Positions 16,823-25,668 of a stretch of DNA of 64,000 nucleotides are shown here, in pieces. The DNA is taken from positions 1-64,000 of the forward strand of contig CAZTTH010000012.1 in NCBI GenBank assembly GCA_964615975.1. The letters run 5' to 3'. Each line of letters starts with the position of its first letter. Within the stretch, counting starts at the first letter, position 1. The translations under genes were made by a program, and so were the position numbers. The notes beneath the pieces are model-generated. The model was not told where the DNA came from. It saw nothing but the letters and a program-made list of their open reading frames with translations, and searched no databases. Origin of the DNA: CAZTTH01 sp964615975. GTDB lineage: Bacteria > Verrucomicrobiota > Lentisphaeria > JABSQK01 > JAJFLO01.

Positions 16823-17905
16823 ATGGCAGCTAGATATAATTTCAATCCCGGACCGGCCGGGTTACCTTCCGCGGTGATGCGGCAGGCCATGGCCGAATTT
16901 ACCAATTACCATGATTTGGGCTACGGTATCATGGAAGCCAGTCATCGCGCTCCAGAATTTGAAGAAATCATAAACCAGGCTGAAAGCAATATCCGTCAGT
17001 TGATGGCCATTCCGGATGATTATGCCGTATTGTTCCTGCAGGGGGGCGCAAGTACCCAATTCAGCATGATCCCCATGAATTTTCTTACTTCTGAAACTTC
17101 TGCGGATTATTCCTTGACCGGAACCTGGAGCGAAAAAGCGCTGGCGGAAGCAAAGCTCTATGGCAAAACCCGGGTCATTGCCACCAGCAGGGATTCCCAC
17201 TATGATCGAATTCCAGCTCCGGATCAATGGGCCTATGATGCTGAAGCCCGATATTTGCATATCACCAGCAATAACACCATTTATGGCACCCAGTATCATG
17301 TATTTCCAAAATCTTCAGGTATTCCATTGGTTGCGGATATGTCGAGTGATATCATGTCACGTCAAATTGCGATCAATAATTATGCCATGATCTACGCAGG
17401 GGCGCAGAAGAACCTGGGCCCAAGCGGGGTAACCTTGGTTATTGTTCATAAAAATTTTGCCGCTAGCGCAACGGGAAAATTACCCACCATGATGAAGTAT
17501 TCCACCTATATCAATCACGCGTCGCTTTACAATACCCCGCCAACCTTTTCAATTTATATGTTGCGGTTGGTGACGGATTGGATACTGGGTATAGGTGGTT
17601 TAAAGGCCATTGAAAAACTGAATCAAGATAAAGCCGCATTGCTTTATGCCACCATCGATGCCGATGATTTTTACCGCTGTCCCGCCCAGGTGGAAAGTCG
17701 TTCACTAATGAATGTCTGTTTCCGTTTGCCCAATGAGGAATTGGAGAATCAGTTCGCTCTTGAAGCCGTAAAGGCAGGGATGATTGGTTTGCCCGGACAT
17801 CGATCGGTCGGTGGATTTCGTGCCAGCCTCTATAATGCCATGACCATCGATGGGGTGCGGGCATTGACTGACTTGATGTTGGACTTCAAACGGAGAATGG
17901 GGTAG
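16823..17905 (+). CDS. serC: Phosphoserine aminotransferase
   Basis: SerC converts 3-phosphohydroxypyruvate to phosphoserine with PLP, and also serves pyridoxal-phosphate synthesis. The N-terminal FNPGPAGLP, the LFLQGGASTQFSMIP motif, MSSDIMSR and the PLP-lysine segment YAGAQKNLGPSGVTLV are all present. The C-terminal GHRSVGGFRASLYNAM is diagnostic. Length 360 is typical. It follows lspA by 40 bases. Confidence 0.97.
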   Translation: MAARYNFNPGPAGLPSAVMRQAMAEFTNYHDLGYGIMEASHRAPEFEEIINQAESNIRQLMAIPDDYAVLFLQGGASTQFSMIPMNFLTSETSADYSLTGTWSEKALAEAKLYGKTRVIATSRDSHYDRIPAPDQWAYDAEARYLHITSNNTIYGTQYHVFPKSSGIPLVADMSSDIMSRQIAINNYAMIYAGAQKNLGPSGVTLVIVHKNFAASATGKLPTMMKYSTYINHASLYNTPPTFSIYMLRLVTDWILGIGGLKAIEKLNQDKAALLYATIDADDFYRCPAQVESRSLMNVCFRLPNEELENQFALEAVKAGMIGLPGHRSVGGFRASLYNAMTIDGVRALTDLMLDFKRRMG

Positions 17906-18025
17906 GTTTGCCCGCTTTCTCCTGATTGGAAAATTAAAATCGACCTCATCCAGTATACTCGTTCCTGGCCTTGAGTGGAAGAGTAAGTTTTTTTACACTC
18001 CCGGAAGCGTCACGAGTTCGTCGGA

Positions 18026-19240
18026 TCAATTTCCTCCATGATCTGTCACGGTTAATTTGAGCTTACCTTCGGCAAGGATTCCAATCAGTGAATCACCAAC
18101 TTTGACGGCATCCGCATTGACGATGGGAATCTGGTCATTCTCGCGAATCAGGATGGCATAGCCCCGTGCCAGGATATGATGAGGATCGAGGGTGCGCAAT
18201 TGGGCGGAGAGTCTATCCACTTTTTCCTGTCGGGAATATAAGTGCAGGCGCAGGGACTGAGTTATTTTCAATATAATCTCATCAATTTGTTGTTGCGCGC
18301 GATGAATCATATTGACAGGTTCATGGAGGATATAATGATTGCGGACGCGGTCGACGCGGGCATTTAATAAACTCAAAAGACTGCATATGCTTTGATTAAT
18401 TCGCCGGCGATGGTGGGTGATGGCATCGAGAATGTCGGTTCTTTTCCCCACCACCAGTTCGGCCGCGGCTGAAGGTGTGGGCGCTCGTAAATCCGCGATA
18501 AAGTCACAAATGGTATAGTCAACTTCATGGCCGACAGCACTGATGATGGGAATCTTGGAATTCGCCATCGCGTAGGCTAATTTTTCGTCATTGAAAGCCC
18601 AAAGGTCTTCGATGCTGCCGCCGCCGCGGGTTATAACGATAATATCACAGGCCTGTTTACGGTTAAGGAATTCAATTCCCGCCACCAATTCGGGGACGGC
18701 GGACACGCCCTGCACCGATGCGGGATAAACGCGAACATGCATGTTAGAGAAGCGACGATTGATGATGTGGAGAAAGTCATGCAGTGCGGCCCCGTCCGGT
18801 GAGGTGATCACGCCTACGCAGTTGGGCAAATAGGGCAACTTTTTTTTACGAGTTTCCGCGAATAATCCTTCAGCTTGGAGTTTTTTTTTCAACATTTCAA
18901 ACTGAAGCTGTAACAAGCCAACTCCCTTGGGACGAATTTTTTTGACATTGAGCTGATAATTTCCTCGCGGTTCATATACTGAAATCCGGCCGTGGATTTC
19001 AACCTCCATTCCTGCAACCAATTTCATCTCCCGAGCAGACTCGGCGCCATTGAAATGCACGGCGTTGATTTGGCTGAATTGATCTTTCAACGAAAAATAG
19101 ACATGGCCGGAGCGATGAATGGTTAAATTGCCGATTTCGCCCGAAAGCCAAAATGGATACAGGCTCTGCTCCAACAAATCCTTGATCACCAAGGTGATTT
19201 CACTTACGGACCAAATCTTTTCTGATTCTAGCGCAAACAT
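18026..19240 (-). CDS. xseA: Exodeoxyribonuclease VII large subunit
   Basis: The N-terminal OB-fold (WLSGEIGNLTIHRSGHVYFSLKD) and the catalytic domain (GVGLLQLQFEMLKKKL, GVITSPDGAALHDFL, VITRGGGSIEDLWAFND, SAVGHEVDYTICDFIADLRAPTPSAAAEL) are textbook XseA. Length 404 is standard. The small subunit gene xseB is not adjacent on either side. It converges with serC across 120 bases. Confidence 0.96.
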   Translation of the reverse strand: MFALESEKIWSVSEITLVIKDLLEQSLYPFWLSGEIGNLTIHRSGHVYFSLKDQFSQINAVHFNGAESAREMKLVAGMEVEIHGRISVYEPRGNYQLNVKKIRPKGVGLLQLQFEMLKKKLQAEGLFAETRKKKLPYLPNCVGVITSPDGAALHDFLHIINRRFSNMHVRVYPASVQGVSAVPELVAGIEFLNRKQACDIIVITRGGGSIEDLWAFNDEKLAYAMANSKIPIISAVGHEVDYTICDFIADLRAPTPSAAAELVVGKRTDILDAITHHRRRINQSICSLLSLLNARVDRVRNHYILHEPVNMIHRAQQQIDEIILKITQSLRLHLYSRQEKVDRLSAQLRTLDPHHILARGYAILIRENDQIPIVNADAVKVGDSLIGILAEGKLKLTVTDHGGN

Positions 19241-19394
19241 ATATGCGTGATCTTTCTATAATGCGATGCAGGTGAAAATTACCGGATTGACACCGAAGAA
19301 CGTTCTGATATGATGAGGGACAGGTAATCTCTCTGTTGCTTGCTGGAATAGTATGTGCCAGACAGCAAATCAGGATAATGGGACTTCCAGATCC

Positions 19395-20855
19395 TTACAC
19401 ATTGTATGTCGTTGATGCGGTTTTACCACCGTGCCCGGTCCAATCGGTATGGAAGAATTGCCCCCGAGGGCGATCAATGCGCTCATAGGTGTGAGCACCG
19501 AAATAATCTCGTTGTGCCTGCAGGAGATTGGCGGCAAGGCGTGAAGAACGATATGAATCGTAATAGCTTAGCGCGGAACTCATGGATGGCAGGGGAATAC
19601 CGATGGTGACAGCAGTATTGATAACCTGGCGCCAGCCGTTTTGTGCTTCATTCAGCAATTGAGTGAAATAAGGATCGATAAGGAGATTGGGAAGTTTGGG
19701 ATTGAGAGTGTAAGCATCCTTGATTTTTTCGAGAAATCCGGCGCGGATAATACATCCTTCACGCCACATCAAGGCAATACTCCCCAGATTAAGCTCCCAC
19801 TTGAATTCCGCCGCGGACATGGACAGCAATTGAAATCCCTGAGCATAGGAACAGATTTTAGATGCCAGCAACGCATCATGAAGCTGGGAAACGAATTGGT
19901 GTTTATCGCCAATATAGACATTTGAAGGACCAGACAATATTTTTGCCGCTTTTACCCGTTCTTCCTTGAGCGCAGACATACACCGTGCGAAAACCGCCTC
20001 GGCTATTTGCGGAACGGGAATGCCCATATCAAGTGCCGAGACGCTGGTCCATTTCCCGGTTCCTTTTTGTCCCGCCGAATCGAGTATGAGATCGAGAATT
20101 GGTTTGCCGCTGGATTCATCTTTGACCAGCATGATGTCCCGGGTGATTTGAATCAGATAGGAATTCAGGTGGCCCTGATTCCACGTCTCTAAAATATCAT
20201 GGATGGCATCGTTATTCAGACTCAGGCCAGTTGACAGCAGATGATACGCTTCGCAAATGAGTTGCATGTCGCTGTATTCAATGCCGTTGTGTACCATTTT
20301 GACAAAATGGCCGGCGCCGTCACTGCCTACCCAATCACAACAGGGAGTGCCATCGGCAACCTTGGCGGCAACCGCCTGAAAGATCGGTTTGATGGATGGC
20401 CATGCCTCCGCTTGTCCGCCCGGCATGATCGATGGTCCATGCAACGCGCCTTCCTCACCGCCTGAAATGCCGGCGCCGATGAAGAATATTCCCTTGTCCT
20501 TAAGCTCTTTTGTACGTCTGATGGTGTCTTCGTAATGACTATTACCGCCATCGATTAGAATATCCCCATCAGTCAATTCCGGCATCAGTTGGGCGATTAA
20601 CTCATCAATGGCTTTTCCTGCCTTGACCATCATCATGATTTTTCGCGGACGTTCAAGCGATTGACAGAATTCCTCTATGGAGCAGGTCCCGATAATGTTC
20701 TTTCCTTGGGCGCGGGAAGCGAGAAAATCATGCACTTTTGCGGTGGTTCGGTTATAAACTGAAACTTTAAACCCCTTGCTTTCCATATTGAGTACCAGAT
20801 TTTCTCCCATCACTGCTAATCCGATCAAGCCAATTTCTGACAACGAAGTCGCCAT
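19395..20855 (-). CDS. gnd: 6-phosphogluconate dehydrogenase (decarboxylating)
   Basis: Gnd oxidises 6-phosphogluconate to ribulose 5-phosphate in the pentose phosphate pathway, producing NADPH. IGLAVMGENLVLNMESKGF is the cofactor motif. GGNSHYEDTIRRTKEL, FIGAGISGGEEGALHGPSIMPGG, VKMVHNGIEYSDMQLI and the C-terminal RDYFGAHTYERID are characteristic of the long (about 470-485) family. A Shine-Dalgarno AAAAGGAG precedes the start. It probably forms a unit with the secreted coiled-coil gene upstream, 58 bases away. Confidence 0.97.
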   Translation of the reverse strand: MATSLSEIGLIGLAVMGENLVLNMESKGFKVSVYNRTTAKVHDFLASRAQGKNIIGTCSIEEFCQSLERPRKIMMMVKAGKAIDELIAQLMPELTDGDILIDGGNSHYEDTIRRTKELKDKGIFFIGAGISGGEEGALHGPSIMPGGQAEAWPSIKPIFQAVAAKVADGTPCCDWVGSDGAGHFVKMVHNGIEYSDMQLICEAYHLLSTGLSLNNDAIHDILETWNQGHLNSYLIQITRDIMLVKDESSGKPILDLILDSAGQKGTGKWTSVSALDMGIPVPQIAEAVFARCMSALKEERVKAAKILSGPSNVYIGDKHQFVSQLHDALLASKICSYAQGFQLLSMSAAEFKWELNLGSIALMWREGCIIRAGFLEKIKDAYTLNPKLPNLLIDPYFTQLLNEAQNGWRQVINTAVTIGIPLPSMSSALSYYDSYRSSRLAANLLQAQRDYFGAHTYERIDRPRGQFFHTDWTGHGGKTASTTYNV

Positions 20856-20913
20856 TGTCCATATCTCCTTTTAATTAAGAATACATGTGATGAAGAAAAG
20901 GGATCACCGGGAT

Positions 20914-22563
20914 TTATTTCTCGAATGCCAGATCATCAATAAAAACCGTTCCTTGACCGGCGCCATTGGGAAAGCAATAGGATTCAAAACATATTGCTAT
21001 CGATGCCACCTTGGTCAAATCAAGTTTAAATTCAGATAAGGGAATTCGCACCTTCTGCCACTTGGTTCCCAACTGATCCTGATTCAGATAACTGATGATT
21101 TGATTGGATTTTATTGAATCCTCTAATTTTTCCCAATGTTGGTCAGCCAGTCCGATAACGAAATTCTCCGCGCCATTGGCGCCTTTGAGTGAAAATGAGA
21201 TATACTTGAGCTCGGAAACATCGAGGTAATCATTGGTATTCGGATCTCGTAAAATTGAGTAGTATCCGCACCATCCTCCCTGACCATTAGGGCCGCCTTC
21301 ATTCTTTTTGTCAAAAGTCAATTTCAATACTCCAGAATCATTGCCGCTGACGTTATCAGTAACGAAATTTATATATGCGGTTGAAGGATCTCGTTCATAA
21401 GTATTCGTTTTATTGTTGAAATTATTGGCGGTAATTGCTGAATTGAAATCGTCAATTACTAAAATTTTATCGGTATAGCGCATCGACCCCGGAGGTTGAG
21501 AAGGAACGGCAGTAGTTTTGGCTTTTTCATTCATTTTACTGCTTGGCGATGATGTATCCGCCGGCCTGGCAGGCTGACTGGCTGTCATTGTGGATGGTGT
21601 GTCCATTAATTTAGCAAGTTTTGCTGCTTCCTTTGCTGCTATTTTTCGCGCATTTTCCTGTTCTTTCTGTCGTTTTTTTTCTAATTTTTCTCTGGCTTTT
21701 GCTTCCTTGAGCGCGAGTTTTCTTTGCTCTTTATCTAATTTTTCTTGTAATTTTCTCTCTTTTTCCGCCAGGTTTTTTTGTTCAATCAGGTCAGTTTTTG
21801 GTGGTTCTGGAGCTGCGTTTATTTTCGTTTGCTGGGCGGCGAGCTTTGCCGCCACTTTTTGTGCATTTTCCTGTTCTTTCTGTCGTTTTTTTTCTAATTT
21901 TTCTTCGGCTTTTGCTTCCTTAAGCGCGAGTTTTCTTTGCTCTTTTTCTAATTTCTCTTGTTCTTTGATTAATTTATTTGCCACCGCATCTTCTGGGGAT
22001 TTGTCAGTTTCTGATGCCGCTTTTTGGGGTGATGAAGTGGCTGCCTGTACGGGGGCTTTATCCGGTTGGGGCGGCGTCTGCCGTATTGCTTCGGTTTCGG
22101 GAATTGCGGGCGGAAGATCTTGTGAAGCTTTCACGAGTAATTTTTCCAATCCGGTTTTCATCGCGGCGATTTTTTTCTCGTTTTTTATCACCGAATGTTC
22201 CAGCTTGTTGAGTCGTTTCTCGAGGGTGCGGACAAGGATTTTACTCTTTTTGAGTTCTGCTTCGGCGGCTTGCGGATTATCTGGTTTCAAGGTCTCCAAA
22301 AAGAGGGTGGTTTTTTTCTCGAGCGCATTGGCATAGTCTATCCGCAGTTTTTCGAGTTCGATTTTCAGCTCTTTGAGGGTGAGTTCCGTGGTTTCAATTT
22401 TCGCCGTTTTTTCAGCTATTTTATTGGCTATATCCGCAGCCCGGACATGAGGGTGTGTCGTCCCGATGATTAGAACAAAGAGCATTATAACTGTCTTCAT
22501 CGCATTATGACGGAAACCAATTGTCACCCAACAAAAATTGAATTTGAAAATTGCATCGATCAT
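20914..22563 (-). CDS. Secreted coiled-coil protein with C-terminal jelly-roll (CBM-like) domain
   Basis: The start at 22563 has a strong GAGGAG Shine-Dalgarno. The N-terminus then contains a hydrophobic stretch ending in HVRA-AD, consistent with a long signal peptide (about 43 residues); an alternative start at 22500 gives a short one but has no Shine-Dalgarno. Residues about 45-330 are highly charged coiled coil, rich in Lys, Glu, Ala and Gln, with a tandem duplication of a 71-residue unit. The last 170 residues look like a carbohydrate-binding or CIA30-like beta-sandwich (ILVIDDFNSA at the start, WQKVRIPLSEF and GTVFIDDLAFEK at the end). A periplasmic or surface spacer that binds polysaccharide is plausible but unproven. 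Confidence 0.7.
   Translation of the reverse strand: MIDAIFKFNFCWVTIGFRHNAMKTVIMLFVLIIGTTHPHVRAADIANKIAEKTAKIETTELTLKELKIELEKLRIDYANALEKKTTLFLETLKPDNPQAAEAELKKSKILVRTLEKRLNKLEHSVIKNEKKIAAMKTGLEKLLVKASQDLPPAIPETEAIRQTPPQPDKAPVQAATSSPQKAASETDKSPEDAVANKLIKEQEKLEKEQRKLALKEAKAEEKLEKKRQKEQENAQKVAAKLAAQQTKINAAPEPPKTDLIEQKNLAEKERKLQEKLDKEQRKLALKEAKAREKLEKKRQKEQENARKIAAKEAAKLAKLMDTPSTMTASQPARPADTSSPSSKMNEKAKTTAVPSQPPGSMRYTDKILVIDDFNSAITANNFNNKTNTYERDPSTAYINFVTDNVSGNDSGVLKLTFDKKNEGGPNGQGGWCGYYSILRDPNTNDYLDVSELKYISFSLKGANGAENFVIGLADQHWEKLEDSIKSNQIISYLNQDQLGTKWQKVRIPLSEFKLDLTKVASIAICFESYCFPNGAGQGTVFIDDLAFEK
21651..21968 (-). repeat. Tandem duplication inside the coiled-coil gene
   Basis: Two near-identical segments of about 105 bases start at 21651 and 21864 (offset 213 bases, 71 codons). 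They encode the repeated motif EKLEKKRQKEQENA preceded by EQRKLALKEAKA. The high nucleotide identity points to recent duplication or gene conversion. Confidence 0.8.
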
Positions 22564-22757
22564 GGAAGTTGTCTCCTCAGTAGATGATTAAATTGAAATG
22601 TACCGCTGAAAGTGAAAATTGGGACAAAGATAAACTCGGTAATGAACTATTAAACATAAGTGGTGTAATTTAATTTAAATTTTATCGCTGGCAATCAACA
22701 TTGATGATCAGGTTATCAGCGTCTGATCTTTCACTTAATCTAACAATGAGCGGCACC

Positions 22758-23858
22758 ATGAAAAAAAACGAAGAGATGAAACGCCAGGGCAAAGCGTTAT
22801 TGGAAAAACTGACACAAGCTCATGGGGCGCCTGGCAGTGAACAGGCGGTCGCCAAAATAATCAAGAATGAATTGAATATGACCTTGGAACGCGACCGGCT
22901 TGGGTCAGTGATTGGCGTCCTTGACGGAACGTGCGCCACGCCGAAAATCATGATTGCCGCTCATTTGGATGAAGTTGGTTTTATGGTCCAATCCGTGACC
23001 GATGATGGATTTATCCGCTTTGTGCCATTGGGAGGATGGTGGGATCAAACCCTGCTTGCCCAAAGAGTGCGTATATTGACCCGATCTCACGGGGAAATCT
23101 TAGGGGTGATCAGCGCCACTTCTCCGCATTTGCTTAAAGAAGATGAGCGGAAAAAGTTATGGTCAATCGAGGAAATGCTGATCGATGTTGGCGCCAATAG
23201 CGGGGTGGAATTGAAAACCGATTTTGGCATCATGCCAGGAGATCCCATTGTTCCAGAGAGTTCATTCACTGTCATGCATAAACCAGATTGGGTTTTGAGC
23301 AAGGCTTTTGATAATCGGGTTGGAGTGGCTTTGGCGATACAGGCACTGCAATATTTTCAAGATCGCCCACATCCGAATACCCTTTGTTTTGCGGGTACGG
23401 TTCAGGAAGAAGTTGGTGTACGCGGCGCGACGACCGCGGGTTATTCGATTGCTCCGGATGTGGCAATCATTCTCGAGGGCCCCCCTGCGGATGATTATAA
23501 CGGTCAAAATCGCGCCGGACAACAGGGGGGATTAGGTAAGGGGCCACAGATTCGGGTAATGGACCCCAGTGCGATCATGAATCGATCCTTGGTGGAATTT
23601 GCGCTTGAACTCGCCACGCAGTTGAAAATTCCCCATCAGCTCGCAGTCCGAAGATCAGGCGGTACGGATGCCAAGGCGGTTCAATTAACTCGATCAGGAG
23701 TGCCATCCATTGTCATTGGTGTACCCGCACGCTATATCCATACTCATAATTCCATTTTGAATCTGGAAGATTATTGCCATACATTACGGTTGCTTATCGC
23801 CATGATTGGAAAATTGGATAATTTGCATACGCAACATTTTTATCCGTCATGGTCATGA
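22758..23858 (+). CDS. M42-family (PepA/FrvX-type) metallo-aminopeptidase
   Basis: This is a dinuclear-metal aminopeptidase of the M42 family, which forms large tetrahedral particles that degrade peptides. Metal ligands appear in IAAHLDEVGFMV, KAFDNRVGVALAIQAL, VQEEVGVRGA and the C-terminal IHTHNSILNLEDY. The protein begins with LLEKLTQAHGAPGSEQ, the usual N-terminus. The frame extends to 22701 with further start codons at 22704 and 22746; I chose the ATG at 22758 on family length, without a strong Shine-Dalgarno. Confidence 0.88.
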   Translation: MKKNEEMKRQGKALLEKLTQAHGAPGSEQAVAKIIKNELNMTLERDRLGSVIGVLDGTCATPKIMIAAHLDEVGFMVQSVTDDGFIRFVPLGGWWDQTLLAQRVRILTRSHGEILGVISATSPHLLKEDERKKLWSIEEMLIDVGANSGVELKTDFGIMPGDPIVPESSFTVMHKPDWVLSKAFDNRVGVALAIQALQYFQDRPHPNTLCFAGTVQEEVGVRGATTAGYSIAPDVAIILEGPPADDYNGQNRAGQQGGLGKGPQIRVMDPSAIMNRSLVEFALELATQLKIPHQLAVRRSGGTDAKAVQLTRSGVPSIVIGVPARYIHTHNSILNLEDYCHTLRLLIAMIGKLDNLHTQHFYPSWS

Positions 23859-23972
23859 GATATGGAGAACAACTTTTCAGATTAATGTTTCTTGATTTCA
23901 ACTTACCCTGATTGCTCACAACCATCCCATATCCGCTTATTCAACTTATTACCCGGAGACTGTCAAATATCT

Positions 23973-25427
23973 ATGGTCGCTCTAACTGATACGATGATTT
24001 TAGTTGTTAAAATTGCCTTTATTTTTTTCTTTTTCGGTTTTTGTGTCTTTATTCATGAATTCGGGCATTTACTGGTGGCAATGTGGCGCAAGCTACATAT
24101 TGAACGATTTTCGATCGGATTCGGAAAGCCGATCTTTAAATGGAAAAAGAATAATATCGAATACGTTTTGAGCTGGCTTCCCTTTGGAGGTTACGTAGCG
24201 TTGCCCCAGCTTGACCCCTCTGATCAAGCGAAAACCAGTGATGGTGAGCCCCTGCCGCAAGTACGTCCCATCGATCGCATTTTGACCGCATTTGCCGGTC
24301 CCTTGTTTAATGTCATTTTCGGATTCATGCTGGCCTGTATCATTTGGCAGGTGGGGATCGAAGGACCTCCACCTGCGAATTCGTTTGTTGTCGGTGAAGT
24401 CCCGGAAACCTATCAGGATGCGGCGGCGCAATCATACTTGAATCCTGAATACGCGGCCGGATTGCGGGCGGGCGATCGAGTCGTGGCTGTGAATGGAAAA
24501 TCCTTTGTCAAGGGATGGCATGAAGCTGCTGAAATGATTGTCTACTCGCCGGAAGGGTTGGTTGATTTAACGGTGATTCGCGCAGATCGCTCGATCACCA
24601 TTAGTTATCATCTGGTGCCCAATCCCGATTTTGAAGGCCTGGGGTATCCATTCATGAGTCCTTTGTTGCCTGCCAGGATCAGTATGGTGGTCAAGGATTC
24701 TCCCGCCATGACAGCTGGTTTAAAGTCTGGAGATATTGTTGAGAAATTCAATGATGAAAAAGTGATGAATCCTGATCATTTGGTCACATTGATTCAAGAT
24801 ACAGGAATGACACCTTTCGCCCTGACAGTGAGACGGGCAACTCAGGAAGTGGAGATTCATGGTATCGTTGCAAACAAGCGGGAAATCGAAACTCAGTCCA
24901 AGTATTTTATTGGCATTCATATCGAAGCGGATTCAGGCCAACGTGTGCTTTATTATCCGACTCCCTGGCAACAATTTATTGATGTGGTTGATCGTACGAC
25001 CAATACCATTGATCGCTTGATTGACAAGGATAATCCGATCGAAGCCAAACACATGAGTGGTCCAGTCGGGATATTCCACATGCTCTATGTTATTGTTTCG
25101 AAGACGGGTTTTATGGCCGCCTTGAATTTGATCATCATCATCAATTTCAGTCTCGCCTTTATTAATCTTCTGCCGTTGCCGATATTGGATGGCGGACATA
25201 TTGCCATGGGTGTTTTTGAAATGATCATTAAACGGCGAATTCCATCCAAGATCACGATTGCTTTGTCATATGCCTTTTCCATATTGATTATTGGATTCAT
25301 GCTCTATGTAACTTTCTATGATGCCAAGCGGGTTGGTAAATATATTCATCCGGGTAAAAAAGCTCCGGAAATAAAAGCAATTAAGGAATCTCCGCCATCG
25401 GATGTCAGCGAAGAAAATAAACCCTAA
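23973..25427 (+). CDS. rseP: RseP-type site-2 intramembrane metalloprotease
   Basis: This membrane zinc protease cleaves anti-sigma factors or signal-peptide remnants inside the bilayer. HEFGH lies in the first transmembrane helix near residue 28, and NLLPLPILDGGH supplies the third ligand near the C-terminus. Two PDZ-like regions lie between (around AGLRAGDRVVAVNGKSF and AGLKSGDIVEKFNDEKV), as in proteobacterial RseP. I chose the ATG at 23973, preceded by GGAGA, because the preceding 27 codons are hydrophilic and atypical. No sigma or anti-sigma gene is nearby, so the substrate is unknown. Confidence 0.92.
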   Translation: MVALTDTMILVVKIAFIFFFFGFCVFIHEFGHLLVAMWRKLHIERFSIGFGKPIFKWKKNNIEYVLSWLPFGGYVALPQLDPSDQAKTSDGEPLPQVRPIDRILTAFAGPLFNVIFGFMLACIIWQVGIEGPPPANSFVVGEVPETYQDAAAQSYLNPEYAAGLRAGDRVVAVNGKSFVKGWHEAAEMIVYSPEGLVDLTVIRADRSITISYHLVPNPDFEGLGYPFMSPLLPARISMVVKDSPAMTAGLKSGDIVEKFNDEKVMNPDHLVTLIQDTGMTPFALTVRRATQEVEIHGIVANKREIETQSKYFIGIHIEADSGQRVLYYPTPWQQFIDVVDRTTNTIDRLIDKDNPIEAKHMSGPVGIFHMLYVIVSKTGFMAALNLIIIINFSLAFINLLPLPILDGGHIAMGVFEMIIKRRIPSKITIALSYAFSILIIGFMLYVTFYDAKRVGKYIHPGKKAPEIKAIKESPPSDVSEENKP

Positions 25428-25668
25428 GGGAGTGTCATTGGGAAGGGCGTGATAAATTGCACTGAGAGCCGCGAAAACAATAGCGCCTACTTTTTCCCCG
25501 TGAACCCGTTCATTTACTGCAAATTAATATCCAATCACCTCTTTTCTAAATACACATATACAGTATTATTAGTGAATTGTTGCGACTCGGAAATCAAGAG
25601 AACTGCGGCAAATTCGCCTAACCAAACTGATCCAAATCATTCTCGACCAATTAAAGTGAGAGGACATT

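Noticed and set aside
21590..22336. Long Ser/Phe-rich open frame on the plus strand opposite the coiled-coil gene
   Set aside because: It is the mirror of a Lys/Glu/Ala-rich repeat on the other strand. The composition is an artefact of that repeat, and the minus-strand protein has a Shine-Dalgarno and signal peptide.
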